64,000 bases of DNA from Mansonella perstans (taxonomy: Eukaryota; Nematoda; Chromadorea; Rhabditida; Onchocercidae). The notes beneath the pieces were generated by a model. It saw only the letters and a list, made by a program, of their open reading frames with translations, had not been told where the DNA came from and made no database searches. The DNA is taken from assembly GCA_037074765.1 (NCBI GenBank), contig JBAMDO010000033.1, forward strand, positions 186,001 to 250,000. The letters run 5' to 3'. The position numbers were made by a program, and so were the translations under genes. The first letter of the stretch is position 1. Every line of letters begins with the position of its first letter. Positions 1 through 12,600 of the stretch are shown here, one piece after another.

Positions 1-273
1 TTAGTTATCGCTCAATTTGTCATTATTAGTTTTCCAAATATTATTTATTTAAATTTTACAGGTTAGTATTCATTAACCAAATATTTTGCATATATTTTGT
101 CAATTTCGCTCAATTGTTTTTATCTTATAATTTATTGCTAATTTATTAATTTTTATATAATATAGTTCAGCTATTTTTTTCTAATCTAAAACATGATATC
201 AGGTCTCCTGAATATATTAAATTTTCCTATTCTGCTCCCATAAAATTAAAATTTCGTCTCTCCATTATTTTAG

Positions 274-3200
274 GAACTCGCGTAGCTAAACTGAATAAGC
301 ATCGCTTTCCCGATAAAAGTGAATCGGAATATCCAAGTTCGTGTAACGTAAGTTGCGCTTCAGTCATTTAAGCGTTGTACTATTGAATAGAATGACATTA
401 TGAGATATTAATTGAAATGGCTTTGAACGATCTTATGCTAATAGGATAAGTCGAAATATTCAAATAAATGACATTTATCGAGAAACGCGTATAAATACAT
501 TAAGTGATTAGCAAATTAGCTTTGGATATTGATCAAAAGGTCATTCATGTCCATTCATTATTTATTTTGATTCATCGTTCATTAATGGAAGGGCTCAGAG
601 AGCGCACCGGCATATGTAACTTGACATGCTGATTTTCATGAATGATCACAGAAAGATCGCTTTGGGAAATTTGAAAGAGAGGGGAAGATAACCTATAACC
701 CTGCCATAAGCGATTTTTGCTCTAAGTGTCAAAAGCTTTGGTGAGGTCAAGAAGGCTACATAGATTTATGTTCTGTGCATTGCTTGAAATTGTCTGAGAA
801 CGTATATTACTCTGTCGGAGATGCTCCTGTTGGACATGAAGCCGCATTGACTTTCAGGTAAAATGTCTTCAGCAATAGCAGAAATTAATTAGGAGTATTC
901 TTGTGAGGATTTTTCCAGCGATGGAGAGCAAAGATATACCTCGATAGCAATCGGACTTATCTCATTTTCTCTTGTAAATAAAGCTGATGATTGCATCTTT
1001 AAAATCTGATGGTAATTCCATTTCTCACACAACGTACGGCAAGCTCGTGAAATTTGGCATGAGTGTGCGGCCTCCATACTGCTAAACTTCAGGAGGAATC
1101 CCATTTACTCGTAGCTGCTTCGCTAGTTTCTATCTGTTTCATAGCCTTATCCAATTCGTTGTAATCGCCTGCGGGATGGGCACTATACCCAGTTCTGTTT
1201 TTATCATGTGTTGATCGACTTGCTGAAATAATAAATTTTTAGCTACGCGATTGGCGCTGAAGAAAGTTTGGAAGTATTCGGATCATCGATTTAGGATAGA
1301 AATTTTATCTGTGAGAAAGAAATGATCATCTGTACGAAGGCTCTGAGTTTGAGATACAGATCTAAACGATGTTTTCAGAACTTCATAGAATCCTCTATCG
1401 TTACCAAATCAGCGCATAATTGAGATTATTTTGCTAGATTTCATTTATTTCGCCATCATTTATTTCGGGTATCACGAAATTATTGTTGAATTTTGCTGCA
1501 CGCATGACGAAAAACTGCCTTTCTAGCATGATAGAACGGCTGCTTGAGATGTGCAAGATGAGCATCCTCTTTCTTTCATAGCAGATCCCGGACCTCTTGA
1601 TTATTTTTGTCAAATGATTTGACAAAAATCAAGAGCGAAAACGCAAGATTTTTCACTGAACTCCTGATACTAGTTCTAATGTACTGCCGGAGTGTTTCGG
1701 AGAAGGTTCAATGGTACAGTCTTCAAGCTTGCTTTGAAGATTTGCTTAGAAGCAATTTTTCACTGCAGCTGTGTGAAGTTTGTTAACTTTAAAAATTAAA
1801 TTTGCAAATATCAAATGGTAATCTGTTTAATATTCGGCACTAGGCATTACATTTTATGACAAACATCACGAATATCCTTTGGTGTGTATGAAGACAGCCT
1901 GTATGAATTAGGATTGCGATCTCCAGTACATCTTATTACCTGCGTTTCGCTCCTTATCTGTCGCTACAGAATATTTTGAGCATAGGTGAATCTGCAATGA
2001 ATTTTTTTAAAGTAAAATACGGTGAATGCAGAACTGACCCAAGTTTTTGCTTCTGAAGATTATCTGCGAGGGCCTATCGAGCTTAGTGACAGCAAGTTCG
2101 TCAGGCAGCCGATTTTGGATTATCTTTCTGTTACATGAATGGTCTTACAATGCTAAACGAGTTCCATCTGACTGGGTTTTTTTTTTTAAAAAATTAAGAA
2201 ATGCAATGATTTGTTGCATTTTAGGATGGTGTCAAAAAAAATGAAACCGTAACTTACGATTTCGTGAATCAGAGTTATGCATCAGTGATTGCGGAAGATT
2301 GGATTGGTGCATTTAATTGGCCAAATTGTAAAGGTTACGACCCTCTTCCAACTGATCATTACTCTAAGTAATTCAATTAAAATGATAGTTATAGTGCAAA
2401 ATTCAATAAACTTTGGATGAAATCGAAAAATTTTGCCATTGTTGTATTTTTAAATTTTATAAATTTTTATATATCTACTGTTACTGATATAGAGAATAAT
2501 ACTAGATAGAATAGAGAATGAATGATTTGAATGATTAGTTGCGATATATAATAATATTATTTGAGAGCAAATGAGTTATGATTACTTTGATAATTTCTAT
2601 TCCTTATCTCTGGTTTGATGAATTTGACGCAGTTTTAGTTGTAAAGAAGAATATAGTCTACCATGTTGTTAACAATCGAATTTGATATTAATTAAGTGGA
2701 ACTCCTAAAGATCAAATGAGTGCTTGATTGGAAACGAAGAAATAGAATGGGTTTTATCAGATAAATGGTAATTTAAAATATAATTTGCTTATATGAAGTG
2801 CTATGGTGCTACAATCCACTGTCGTTCGCCCTGCCAGCACAACACGAATTTTGGAAGGACGAGAACTCAATGTACACTTTTATGCGGGAGAATGCCAGGA
2901 ACCTTATCATAAACTGATGAATTTTGTGGGCAAATTCTTGAACGAATATAAAGGAATATCAAAATTTGTTATGGTATGGTTATCACTGCTGGCACATAAT
3001 TCAGCTGATGGATTGTATCGCGCTGATAAGGTTCATCATTCATCTTCTTGCCAATTATATTGTAAATCGCGATGATGGATATGAAATAAATTGAGAAATT
3101 TTGCCAATTGAATCTTCCTCTAATCACTTATGATTTACAGTATTTTGCTAATTTTTTTCGTGATCATGTTAACAACTTGAACAACTCATTCATATTTCTA

Positions 3201-5150
3201 ATGGGTGATCACGGATTAGCATATGGCCCTGTTCGAGCAACTCCAACGGGGCAAATGGAAGATAAGAATCCAATGCTTGTGGTAAGATTTCAATGCTCGT
3301 AAGAAAAACAAAATGACTTTATGAAATTGAATGATAAAGGACATTTAGAGTTCAGGATTATTGTCTTTTTGAAATGATTTTAATTTCATCGATAATTCTT
3401 GCAGCATTTCTTTTGAAATCTCCACAGACTGCATAAATTTGATAAATTTCTTTTGAAGTCCACACTTCGTCAATTCGCAATTTCCTTTTACTTCAGGTAG
3501 CATTACCAAAATATTTACGTTCAAACGAGCAACTTATTTTGAATTTAAAACGGAATTCGCGAAGGCATACTTCTCAGTATGATATCTATGCAACATTATA
3601 TGATATAGCACGTTACGCAAGGAAAGATAATTTTCGGAAATGGGATGAACATGATTTCAGGTTTTGCCTCTAATTTCATGTCGTATATTTTGATTTCATT
3701 TTTTCACAATGAAAATTTTTTAAAATTTCGGAAAATTTCAAATTTGAAAATGCTTTTTTAAACATCCAAAGTATTTGTTTCAATTACAGCAGTGAATTCG
3801 GTAAGCAAAGAGGTGGAATTCGTGCTAAGAGTATTTTGAGACCTATTTTATATGACAGGTGAAATAATCTGCAATTATTTTCATAAGAAATTTTATGTTG
3901 ATTTTGAAAAAACAAAGAAGAATAAAATGATGTACAATTACTTGAGAAGCGGCAATTAATTTTACAATTATAACTTCGTTTTTTTTGGAGAATTAAATGT
4001 GTGTTAAATGAAAAATGGGTTTAGTCTAATTCTATTAAGTGCTTCGATATGGAAATATGAATCATTCACCATATGATTCACAGGACATGTGGAGAAATGG
4101 AAATTCCGGAAGAATACTGTATCTGTGAACAAACATGGCATAAAATTGATGTTAATAGTGACGAAGCGATAAGAGCTGCAGCTACAATAATTTACCATAC
4201 TAATAAATTCTTGAAAGAGAGAAATTTGACTCTGATTTGCGACAGGCTCGAATTCGTGGCTGTAATAGTTTAAATTCAAACAAATATTAAGTAAATAAAA
4301 TCATTATTGAAGAAAGCTAATGACTAGTTACATAACTTTGAAATACGTTTCGATAATATAAGTTTTATACAATAACCATATATTTACTAATCTAGACGAA
4401 ATGTTGGCAAGAAAACTTACTTTGTAATGAAAAAATCTTCCTTCTAATTTGCAACATGACAATAATTCTTGTGATAAAATTTCATAAGCAATATGATAAA
4501 TAATGATAATAAGATCGTCTAAGAATATAGTTTTTTGTCACATCATTATGTTCAGATGATATTGAGAAAATAATCAACGGAATTCGATAAATTGAAGTCT
4601 TATTAATCATTTCGAAATGAAAGATGTTTTTGCTTCTTTTCATCTCAATTGAATATTTCCAGGTAATTTCGGCAAAACGCCTTGAAAAGCAATCAGTATT
4701 GAAAGTAGTTGTAAGTGCATTTCCGAGTAATGGGAAATATGAAGCACAAGTGTTAATTGAGGAAGATAAATTTACAGTAATTACAAGAGTAACATTTTTT
4801 GTTCTTTTAGTATACTTTGGCTTTTATTCTACTTTTTATATTTATTTATTATATTTATTTTTTATGAATCCATTATATTTCATTATTCATTTAATAGTAT
4901 CTAAGAATTTTTTATTTTGTTAATTAACCAAAAGAAATTTGCTAGTAAAAGTAATGCACTACAGTTATTGCAAAAAAAGTTTTCCAGCTTACCAAATAAT
5001 TCTCCAAGGCGTTTTTCAAACACTGCAGTTTTGTTCATTTAGGTAATTCGAGTGGATCGGTACGGTAATCAGGGCTACTGTGCGCTTGATGAAGAAGTTC
5101 GACCTTTGTGTTACTGTCGGCAACAACTAACAACAGATGCAACGTACTGA
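274..5150 (+). CDS. DUF229 family protein, copy A (3' part, 5' end outside window)
   Basis: C-terminal ~412 codons of a nematode DUF229 protein, a family related to the alkaline phosphatase/sulfatase superfamily; its substrate is unknown. Exons by phase-consistent splicing: 274-347, 2225-2367, 2799-3030, 3141-3281, 3497-3660, 3790-3858, 4084-4267, 4663-4788, 5043-5150. They match exons 6-14 of copies B and C one for one and have the same lengths. Visible hallmarks are the metal-binding GDHG motif in the 3141-3281 exon, the AHNS motif before it, the NPML motif after it, and a Cys-rich end (ECQEPYH, TCGEMEIPEEYCIC, LCYC). The window opens inside intron 5, so the nucleophile exon is not seen. 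The 1.9-kb intron 6 holds LINE debris. No stops or frameshifts occur in the visible exons, so this part looks intact. The last two exons and the intron between them are nearly identical to copy B. Confidence 0.85.
560..1245 (-). mobile_element. Degenerate LINE reverse-transcriptase fragment in intron 6 of copy A
   Basis: On the minus strand, translation with frame jumps and stops gives classic non-LTR reverse transcriptase blocks: DFKDAIISFIYKRK, then YRGISLLSIAGKILTRILL, then LLDLTKAFDT with the catalytic-domain spacing of LINE elements. Stop codons and frame changes interrupt it, so it is a dead relic. It lies antisense inside the copy A intron between 348 and 2224. The matching endonuclease part of a similar element sits at the same place in copy C. 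Clade is not assigned. Confidence 0.8.
1850..2180. repeat. Shared intron-6 repeat, copy A version
   Basis: This block, shortly upstream of exon 7, is nearly identical to 14190-14520 in copy B and 25530-25860 in copy C. All three contain the same order of words (cagcctgtatgaattagga, acatcttattacctgc, gagcttag). Copy A keeps only this part; B and C have a longer version. No recognisable protein family. Confidence 0.7.
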
Positions 5151-7126
5151 CAACAGCCACTATATCCTTTTGTTTGCATTTTGATAGGAAATGTTGAAAT
5201 CCTTAATTCTTTTCTCCAACTGATTTTATTTCGCGAATTCACTCCCCTACTATATTTAATCAGATTTGTAAAGTTCCTTTACAATGATTCATAAGAATCA
5301 TCGATAACAATTCGTCGATATTGCGACATATTATGATGGCCTGTTTGTATTCTGAATATTTTCACTTCAACATGCTAACATTTTCATGACATTATCATCA
5401 CTCATTAGTAACATATATCCATATTACATGATTTATTATTATCTTGATATCATTAAAATCAACGATCAATGTTCAATATGACATCTCATAAGTATCACTC
5501 ATTTGCTACAAACTTATCAGAAAGCATTATTTCATCTTACATACATCCTTCTGTTACTTTTCTTATGATCTTATTACTTATCACTTATCAATTATCAACC
5601 ATTATCTCCTAACAATCCTCAACTTGCATTTCATCCAATCCTAACCATCTCGTATCATTCATTTTTTGAATTCGTTATTCCCGCCTTCTTCATCGCAACG
5701 ATGGAACACCAATATGTGGGAGCAATTTCTTCCCTTTTTTTAAGTTAACTTTTTTTTTTTGAAGCAAATATCTTCCATAGCGAAATGTATCATATTTTCT
5801 ATGTTTGTTTTTTCATTTGGTTTTCAATATATACGTTTCATTTTCATCGCACTGCGATGTATATCAAAATTTCTGATTACACGGTATAATTTATATCTGC
5901 GTAGTCATTCGAATCAGCGATGATATCTGTCCGATCACTCAAATCAGACACAATATCTTTCCGGATATTCGAAAAAGAATTTAAATGACGTAAATTATAC
6001 TAAACTGCTGAAAAATAACTTTAAATTTGCAAAGCTCGATGAATTAATTGCCCAATTTGTCGCAGAACAACATATCAATAAAAAATTCAATTAAGCCATG
6101 ATTTATTCGTAAATAAACAAACGATTAGTCTATGAAAAAACCATTATTTAATTGCTCTGCATAATCTGATTTTTCTTAAATATTTAAATTTATTTTAATT
6201 GAAGAAAAAAAAATAAAACGAAAGCAAAGACAAAATAGATTAAACGAAATCACAATACTACTTGTGGCTAGAAGCAACAAGAAGATATTCATTTTAGCTT
6301 TTGAGTTAAACGATAGAAACATTATTGAATTTTTTGTAGGTGTGAAAGAAAGTGTTATCATACTTGTGCGAATTTCATTTCTTTCAAAGTATATTATGGA
6401 TCGAGGTCCGATATTCAGGGATTATGCCTCTATCCTTTTCCTTATCATATCGTTATCGATCATGGATGATTATAATACGCGATATTCATCACTATTGAAC
6501 GTCACCTCATTTGTTGCCAGCAGTGATACATTATTATAACAGGGGAAATAAGATCGTCTTCTTTGCATTCCAAAACTTAATGACTCATGGAACACTTTAA
6601 TTTCATTTCCGACACTATTTTAGACATGAAATTTTTAATAGAACAAAAATTTTAGTTTCTAATATAACATAGAATGAAAATGAAAACTCCATTAAAAATG
6701 AGTGGTGCTAAGGCAAAAATTGAAATTGTATTAGGTTGTTATGATAGTTTTACTTTCAGCTTTATAGATGTCATAAAAAATATAATGAATATCATATTAC
6801 CATTTAATTTAAACTTGTTATTTCCTTTTTTCTCTCTTTCTCTCTCTAAAAAAGAATATTATTAAAATCGTTTGATTATTGTTAACGATAGCGCAAAAGT
6901 GATAAACTGGAAAAGATCAAAAAACCAATCACTTCTGCGTTCTGTTTTACTTAAGTTCTTAAAAACATTCTGCCATGTTAACAGCAATTAAAAATTTTTC
7001 TTTAATTATTTATACATGCTTGCATATAATGCTTATCAATGAAACGTACTAGAAATTTATTGTGATTATTTCAGCTTAATTAATCTTTTCCACCGATATT
7101 GCTACTAGCATTGCTCCATTGCAGTA

Positions 7127-7190
7127 ATGGTCAAATTTAAAACGATGAAATCTCGAATGAGGGGAAGGTGGTTTAATGACTTGATACATG
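7127..7190 (+). pseudogene. Vestigial first exon of a lost DUF229 copy
   Basis: From 7127 the sequence starts ATGGTCAAATTTAAAACGAT, differing by one base from the start of exon 1 in copies B (9618) and C (21477). After about 30 bases it diverges; the membrane-segment codons are replaced by an unrelated reading frame that stops. The upstream context, with an acceptor-like TTATTTCAG about 50 bases before the ATG, is also conserved. No later DUF229 exons follow before copy B. I read it as a relic of an additional gene copy or of a duplicated promoter block. Confidence 0.7.
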
Positions 7191-7599
7191 ACTTAATACA
7201 TACGACAATAACGTAACACATTAATACATTACGATATAATAGCATGATATTTAAGCACAATTCTTAAAGGAAATTTAGAAGCATGCTTACACGCTACAAA
7301 AGGATAAACGATTCTGCACTTTTAGCATGCAAAAAATTGTCTTTTATGTGAGGAATTCTTTATCTGGAAATATCCTTAGCAAATATTGATATTAAAAATT
7401 TTTTATTTAATTTCCGATTATTTTTATGACGATTATTTAATTTTTCGCGACAGGAGATGTTCTGGAATAAACTGTAGTGATGGCAAAATTGAGATATCGA
7501 GGCTGCAGGTTTTAAATGCTAAACTATGAAAAATGATCATGTATTATACCTATATATACAGTAAAAGTGGATCGTTTGAATAGCTTAATAACTCTTAGC

Positions 7600-8160
7600 T
7601 AAGACTGATGAAAAAGACTTTATAACAACCAAAAAATTTCCAGAATTTTCAGTTGTGAAAATTGTTGATACAATCAAAAATTACTAAGACATGTAAATTA
7701 TCAAATATTCTTACGATTTTCTAGCAAAGGTAACTAAAATATTTCAGCAGTTAAAATTTCTGAAACCTTCTAGTTGTTAAAAATTATCAAAGCTTTTTAA
7801 CTGTCAAAAAACAAATTATATCGAAAATTACCGAAACTGTTAAATTATGAAATATTCTTTTCTTTTTTGTAAGATTAAAGGTATCTATTAATAACAAATT
7901 ATTAAAGCTTTTTAGTTCTCAAAAAATCCTCAAGCTTTTATATTACTCAAAAATCAATAGAATAGTCATAAATCACAAAGAAGCATTTTTTTGACTTCAT
8001 TAATAAATCTCGCAACTAAAAATTTTAAAGAACTTTTTGACTGCCAAAAAAGTTTTAGTGATTTTTGACACCAAAAACTTCTATAAATTTCTGACTGTTA
8101 GAATGTTTTAATGTTATTTTAAGAATTTTTGACAAGAAAATACTCAGATCAACTGAACTA
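7600..8160. repeat. A+T-rich field of short degenerate repeats upstream of copy B
   Basis: The stretch contains many imperfect repeats of words such as gtcaaaaaattctt, tttttgactg and gttaaaaatt in both orientations. The end of the field (about 7990-8160) closely matches 19890-20010 upstream of copy C. No coding potential is seen. Confidence 0.55.
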
Positions 8161-9617
8161 ATGCGTGCAGTTTTAGTCTTTCTTTTCAATCATCTTATCC
8201 AGTCTATCGATTCGAATTATTTTAGATAAAAATGTTGTCTTCCATAGCGACGAGTATCATATGTGTTTTGCCTATTTTTTCATTTTATTTTCAGTGTTAC
8301 TTTATGATCATACATTTCATTTTCAATACACTATGACGGGTAGTAAAATTTCTATTAACACTTTCATGACAAATATCTATCCAGCAAAGACAAGATGTTT
8401 GATCACTCGAATCAGAGATAATACTCGCCCGGTTATTTGAAAAAGAAGTTTAGTTGATGTAAATCACACTAACTTGCCATTTAATTCTTGCGATAAAAAA
8501 ATGGTGTATAATTTTTGTAAAAATTAAACAGAAAAAAGGTTTTAAATTTGCAAAACTGTCGCAGAATCCACTTACGATTTCTTTATAAACAACCCTATCC
8601 AATTGCGCTGCATAATCTGTTTCTCTTAAATGTTTATATTTATTTTAATTGAAGCAACAAAAATAAAAGCAAAAACAAAATCGACTGAACAAAACCATAA
8701 CCCTATTCATTGGCTAGAAGCAACAAGAAGATAATAATTTTAAGTTTTGAGTTAAACGACAGAATTTCGTCCTTATGCAAATTATTTTTTTTTCAAAATG
8801 TAATACAGATCGAGGCTGGTTCTTAGGGATTATGCCTTTATCCCTTCCTTATCATATCGTTATCGATATCATTCATGGATGATCATAATACGCGATATCC
8901 ATCACTATTAATCGTCATCTTACTTGTTGCCAGCAGTGATACATTATTATAGCAAGGAAAATGGGACAGTTTTCTTTGAAATCAATTTTAAATTGTTTGT
9001 TTTTTTCAAAACCTAATAACTCGTGAAACACTTTAATTTCATTTCCAATATTATTTCAAACATGAAATTTTTACTAGAACAAAAAACGAAGAGACCATTA
9101 GAAATGGATGGTGCTAATATCATTTCTTTTATCAAAGGCAAAAATTGAAATTGTATTAGAATGTTATGAGAAATTATTTAGTAAAGTTCGTTAACTTGAT
9201 TCTTCTTCTGTTTTTTATGTTTCCATCATAGTTTTATTTTCAGCTTTTATCAGATGCCGTAAAAAATATAATCATGTTATCATTTAAAACTGTTACTTTC
9301 TTCTACTTCTCATTATAAAAAAAATGATATCATCGAAATCACAATTTTGATAATTGTTAACGATAAAGCAAAAGTAACAGAAAGTCCATTTACTTGGTGA
9401 GGTCGATTCTCAATAGAGAAGATCAAAAAATCAATTATTTCAATGTTAAATCCTTAAAAGTATTTTTTCATGTTAATAATAGTCTAAGCAAATAAACGTT
9501 TTCATGAATTGGGACGATTTAGTTATTTAAAATGTTGAAACGAACTTAAAATTTATTGTAATTATTTCAGCTTACCACCAGAATTGCCATCAGCATTGCT
9601 AACACTCCATTGTAATA

Positions 9618-12600
9618 ATGGTCAGATTTAAAACGATGAAATCTCTAATGGCATTTATATTAACTTTTGGACTATTTCTTGTGCTAATTTATTTATATAT
9701 AAGCGATATTTATATTATAAAGTTTGCTTTACAACAACCAATTTTTCGCTCATTTAAGAATATCACTTTTTCTGCTGGTACCTTTCTACAGCTATATTCA
9801 AATATATTTGAAATCTCTATTGGTTTTCTAAAATTCTTGAATTAGCTTACATTAAATTTCAACAATACAATTAGAGCACAATTTAAATAAAAGACTTGAG
9901 AGAAACAAGCAGAAATTTGAAATCGAATTTATTATGAAGAAAAAAAACGAAATAAGTGTTGTAATTTGCCTTTTCATCAATTACTCATTTATTCATTTCC
10001 AGTTTCAGTTAGATTCCATTTGAAAAAAGTTTTGTGTCACATACATTGCTTTTTGTAGATTCAGCCTTCGGTATGAAAGATAAATGCAAACTCGTAACAC
10101 TTGACCCCTGGGATCCTGAGATGTTGCCACATTTAAATCCTGACTATAATCCATTTAAAACGTGTACCGTAACCCGTGAAATGCAAACCGAACTCAAAGA
10201 TAGCACAATTCGAATGAGCGATAATTCGTACGTTTCTATTTTATTGTATATGATCAAATATTTTTCATCTGACAAAAGAATGATTGTTTCGTCTTAATAA
10301 TCAATAAAGTGAATATTTTTGTCAATCCTTTCGTGTCATTCCATTTTAAATGAAATTTCAAAACTTCAATTTTGAAGTGAAACGCACATTTCCACAATCA
10401 TTTTAAACTTAAATTGACTTTTAGAACTTCGGATTGCTGGTATCGTTGTCTTTATGTGCAAGGTGAATTGAATTTGAAACCGAATGAATGGGTTGGTATG
10501 GTAAAAAATGCATCATATCATGTAAACTGTGACTTTGTCGAAACTTACTGCCTGGAAAATAATATAACTACCTTTCGGTATATCCATGATCAGGTTTGTT
10601 ATTTCCACTTCATAAACAATTGTTTCAATTTTCGATTTTAATTCATTGCAATTTATCGAATTACATTTATTCTAAAGGAATTCTTGAAAAACATAAAATA
10701 AAATAACAGGGAAAAAAAATATTTCTAATCACAAAGAAAAATAAAAATAGCGAGTTTTTGTAAGTTTAAAATTTTGCAATTTTTCGTTTTTCCACAGCTC
10801 TCAATTTCTTCCTCTTAGAGCATTTATGACACGGTATTAATTACTGGTCGAGATAATTTAATTAATAATATGCTTCAATAACAAATAGTTTTCTGAAGTA
10901 TGATATGATAAGTATGTTTTTTCAGTTAATAAGACCTGAAAAAAAGGTATTCCAAAAAGAGGATGACTTGCATCCAGGTGTGTTCTTACTAATCTTTGAT
11001 TCTACTTCTTCTTCTTCTGGAATGCGCACAATCATGGAAACTAACCAAGTAGTTTGTTGAAGTGAATTCAAATTTTTTTTTCAAATTGCAAATCATTTAA
11101 CTTGTTATAATCAATATTCGATTTTTGAGATATCCACTAGTAGCTATAGCAGTTGCAGTTTAGTTATTTGTTCAAAATATATTTTAAATAATATTAGGAA
11201 TGAGTCGAATGAAACGAAAAACAATAAGAAAAAAAAATTCATTTTAATACAAAAAAACTATAAAAAAAAATCTTGAAATTCATTTTAATACAAAAAAACC
11301 ATAATTCCGAGATTCTGCGCCAATTATACGATGCGACAACGTTTTATTATCACAATAAAGCTGGCAGAGGCAGTCGAACAAATGCTTATGCCATATTTTC
11401 AGGTATTTTTATTGCTGTTTAATGCTATAAAAAAATGTTTAAAGATTTTTCAAACATTGCTAAATTTAATCTTTTTTCACCTTTTTTTTTATTAATTAGC
11501 TCGTTTTGATCAGTGATCACTCAATTCGTTTTTATTAATTTTCCTAATTATACATGCCAAGTTTTTGCGTTAGTAATTTTTTAGTAATTTGATATTTATT
11601 AATTAAATGTTTTGATTTTGACATTATTTTGTCAATCTCACTCAATAATTTTTATCTGCCAATTCATTCCTAATTTGTTAGTTTGTATATCAGATATTTA
11701 ACTTTAAATTTTTAATCTAAAAATATCAAATAAATATATTGCATCTCTATATTCCATATTTTTATTCTATGTAAAGTTGCCTCGCCATTATTTTAGGAAC
11801 TCGCTTATCTAAACTGAATAAGCGTCGTTTTCCCGATAAAAGTGAATCGGAATATCCAAATTCGTGTAAAGTAAGTTGCGCTTCAGTCTTTTAGGCATTG
11901 TAGCACTGAATAGAATGAAATTATGAGAGATTGGTTGAAACAGCTTTGTACGATGTTCGTCTGATTTTTGTCTGATGTATTGATGGAACAAGTGAAATTT
12001 CAGATAAATGACATTTATAGAGAACATAAATACAACAAATGATAAACGAATTAGCTATAAATATTGATCAAAGGGTTATTCACTTATTGTTTGCTTTGCT
12101 TATTTGATGAACACTTTATGCCAATCTTTTCAACTTTATAAATATCAGATTAATATTGGAGCCACAGACACTTACAATACTTTTTTTATTACTAATCTGT
12201 ATCTTCGTGGCTAAGCTTCGCGAACGAAGAATTGCAAATTTAACTAACGTTTGACACAGAAGTTGTGGAGATTACAGTGTTGATTGGAAAATTCGAAACT
12301 AGACGAGAAAAGCAAGCATACAATTTATTTATCGAGAATTAATGCAGTTACCGAACTTCTGATATGACAACAACATCAAAAGCTATATCACGCCGGAACT
12401 GCGCATGTTTTTTCGGAAATGAAGCGCAAATTCTGAACAGAAGAGCTACTGGAAAAAAACTGTTATGCGAAAGAGATTCAATATTGATCGTAGAGATGTT
12501 GAAAACCCGGCCGCTGACTTACGTCAACTTAGATGACTGTAAGATAATATGCCCAATCGATTTTATAATCCTAGTGCTTCCTTAATTATCCCAACAGCTA

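Larger units (their letters stand above)
5151..9617. other. Intergenic region with two tandem copies of the DUF229 upstream region
   Basis: No gene is supported here. The stretch from about 5740 to 7170 and the stretch from about 8230 to 9650 are diverged copies of each other. Both contain the same landmarks in order: a tttcattttcat word, the gctagaagcaacaagaaga word, a palindrome-rich catggatgat block, and a TTATTTCAG acceptor followed by the start-codon region. The second copy leads into the intact first exon of copy B. The first ends in a broken first exon at 7127. Between them (about 7600-8160) is an A+T-rich field of short degenerate repeats. Confidence 0.75.

Noticed and set aside
4004..4279. 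Minus-strand 91-codon open frame
   Set aside because: Antisense shadow of DUF229 exon 12; the plus strand has the conserved family motifs and splice sites.
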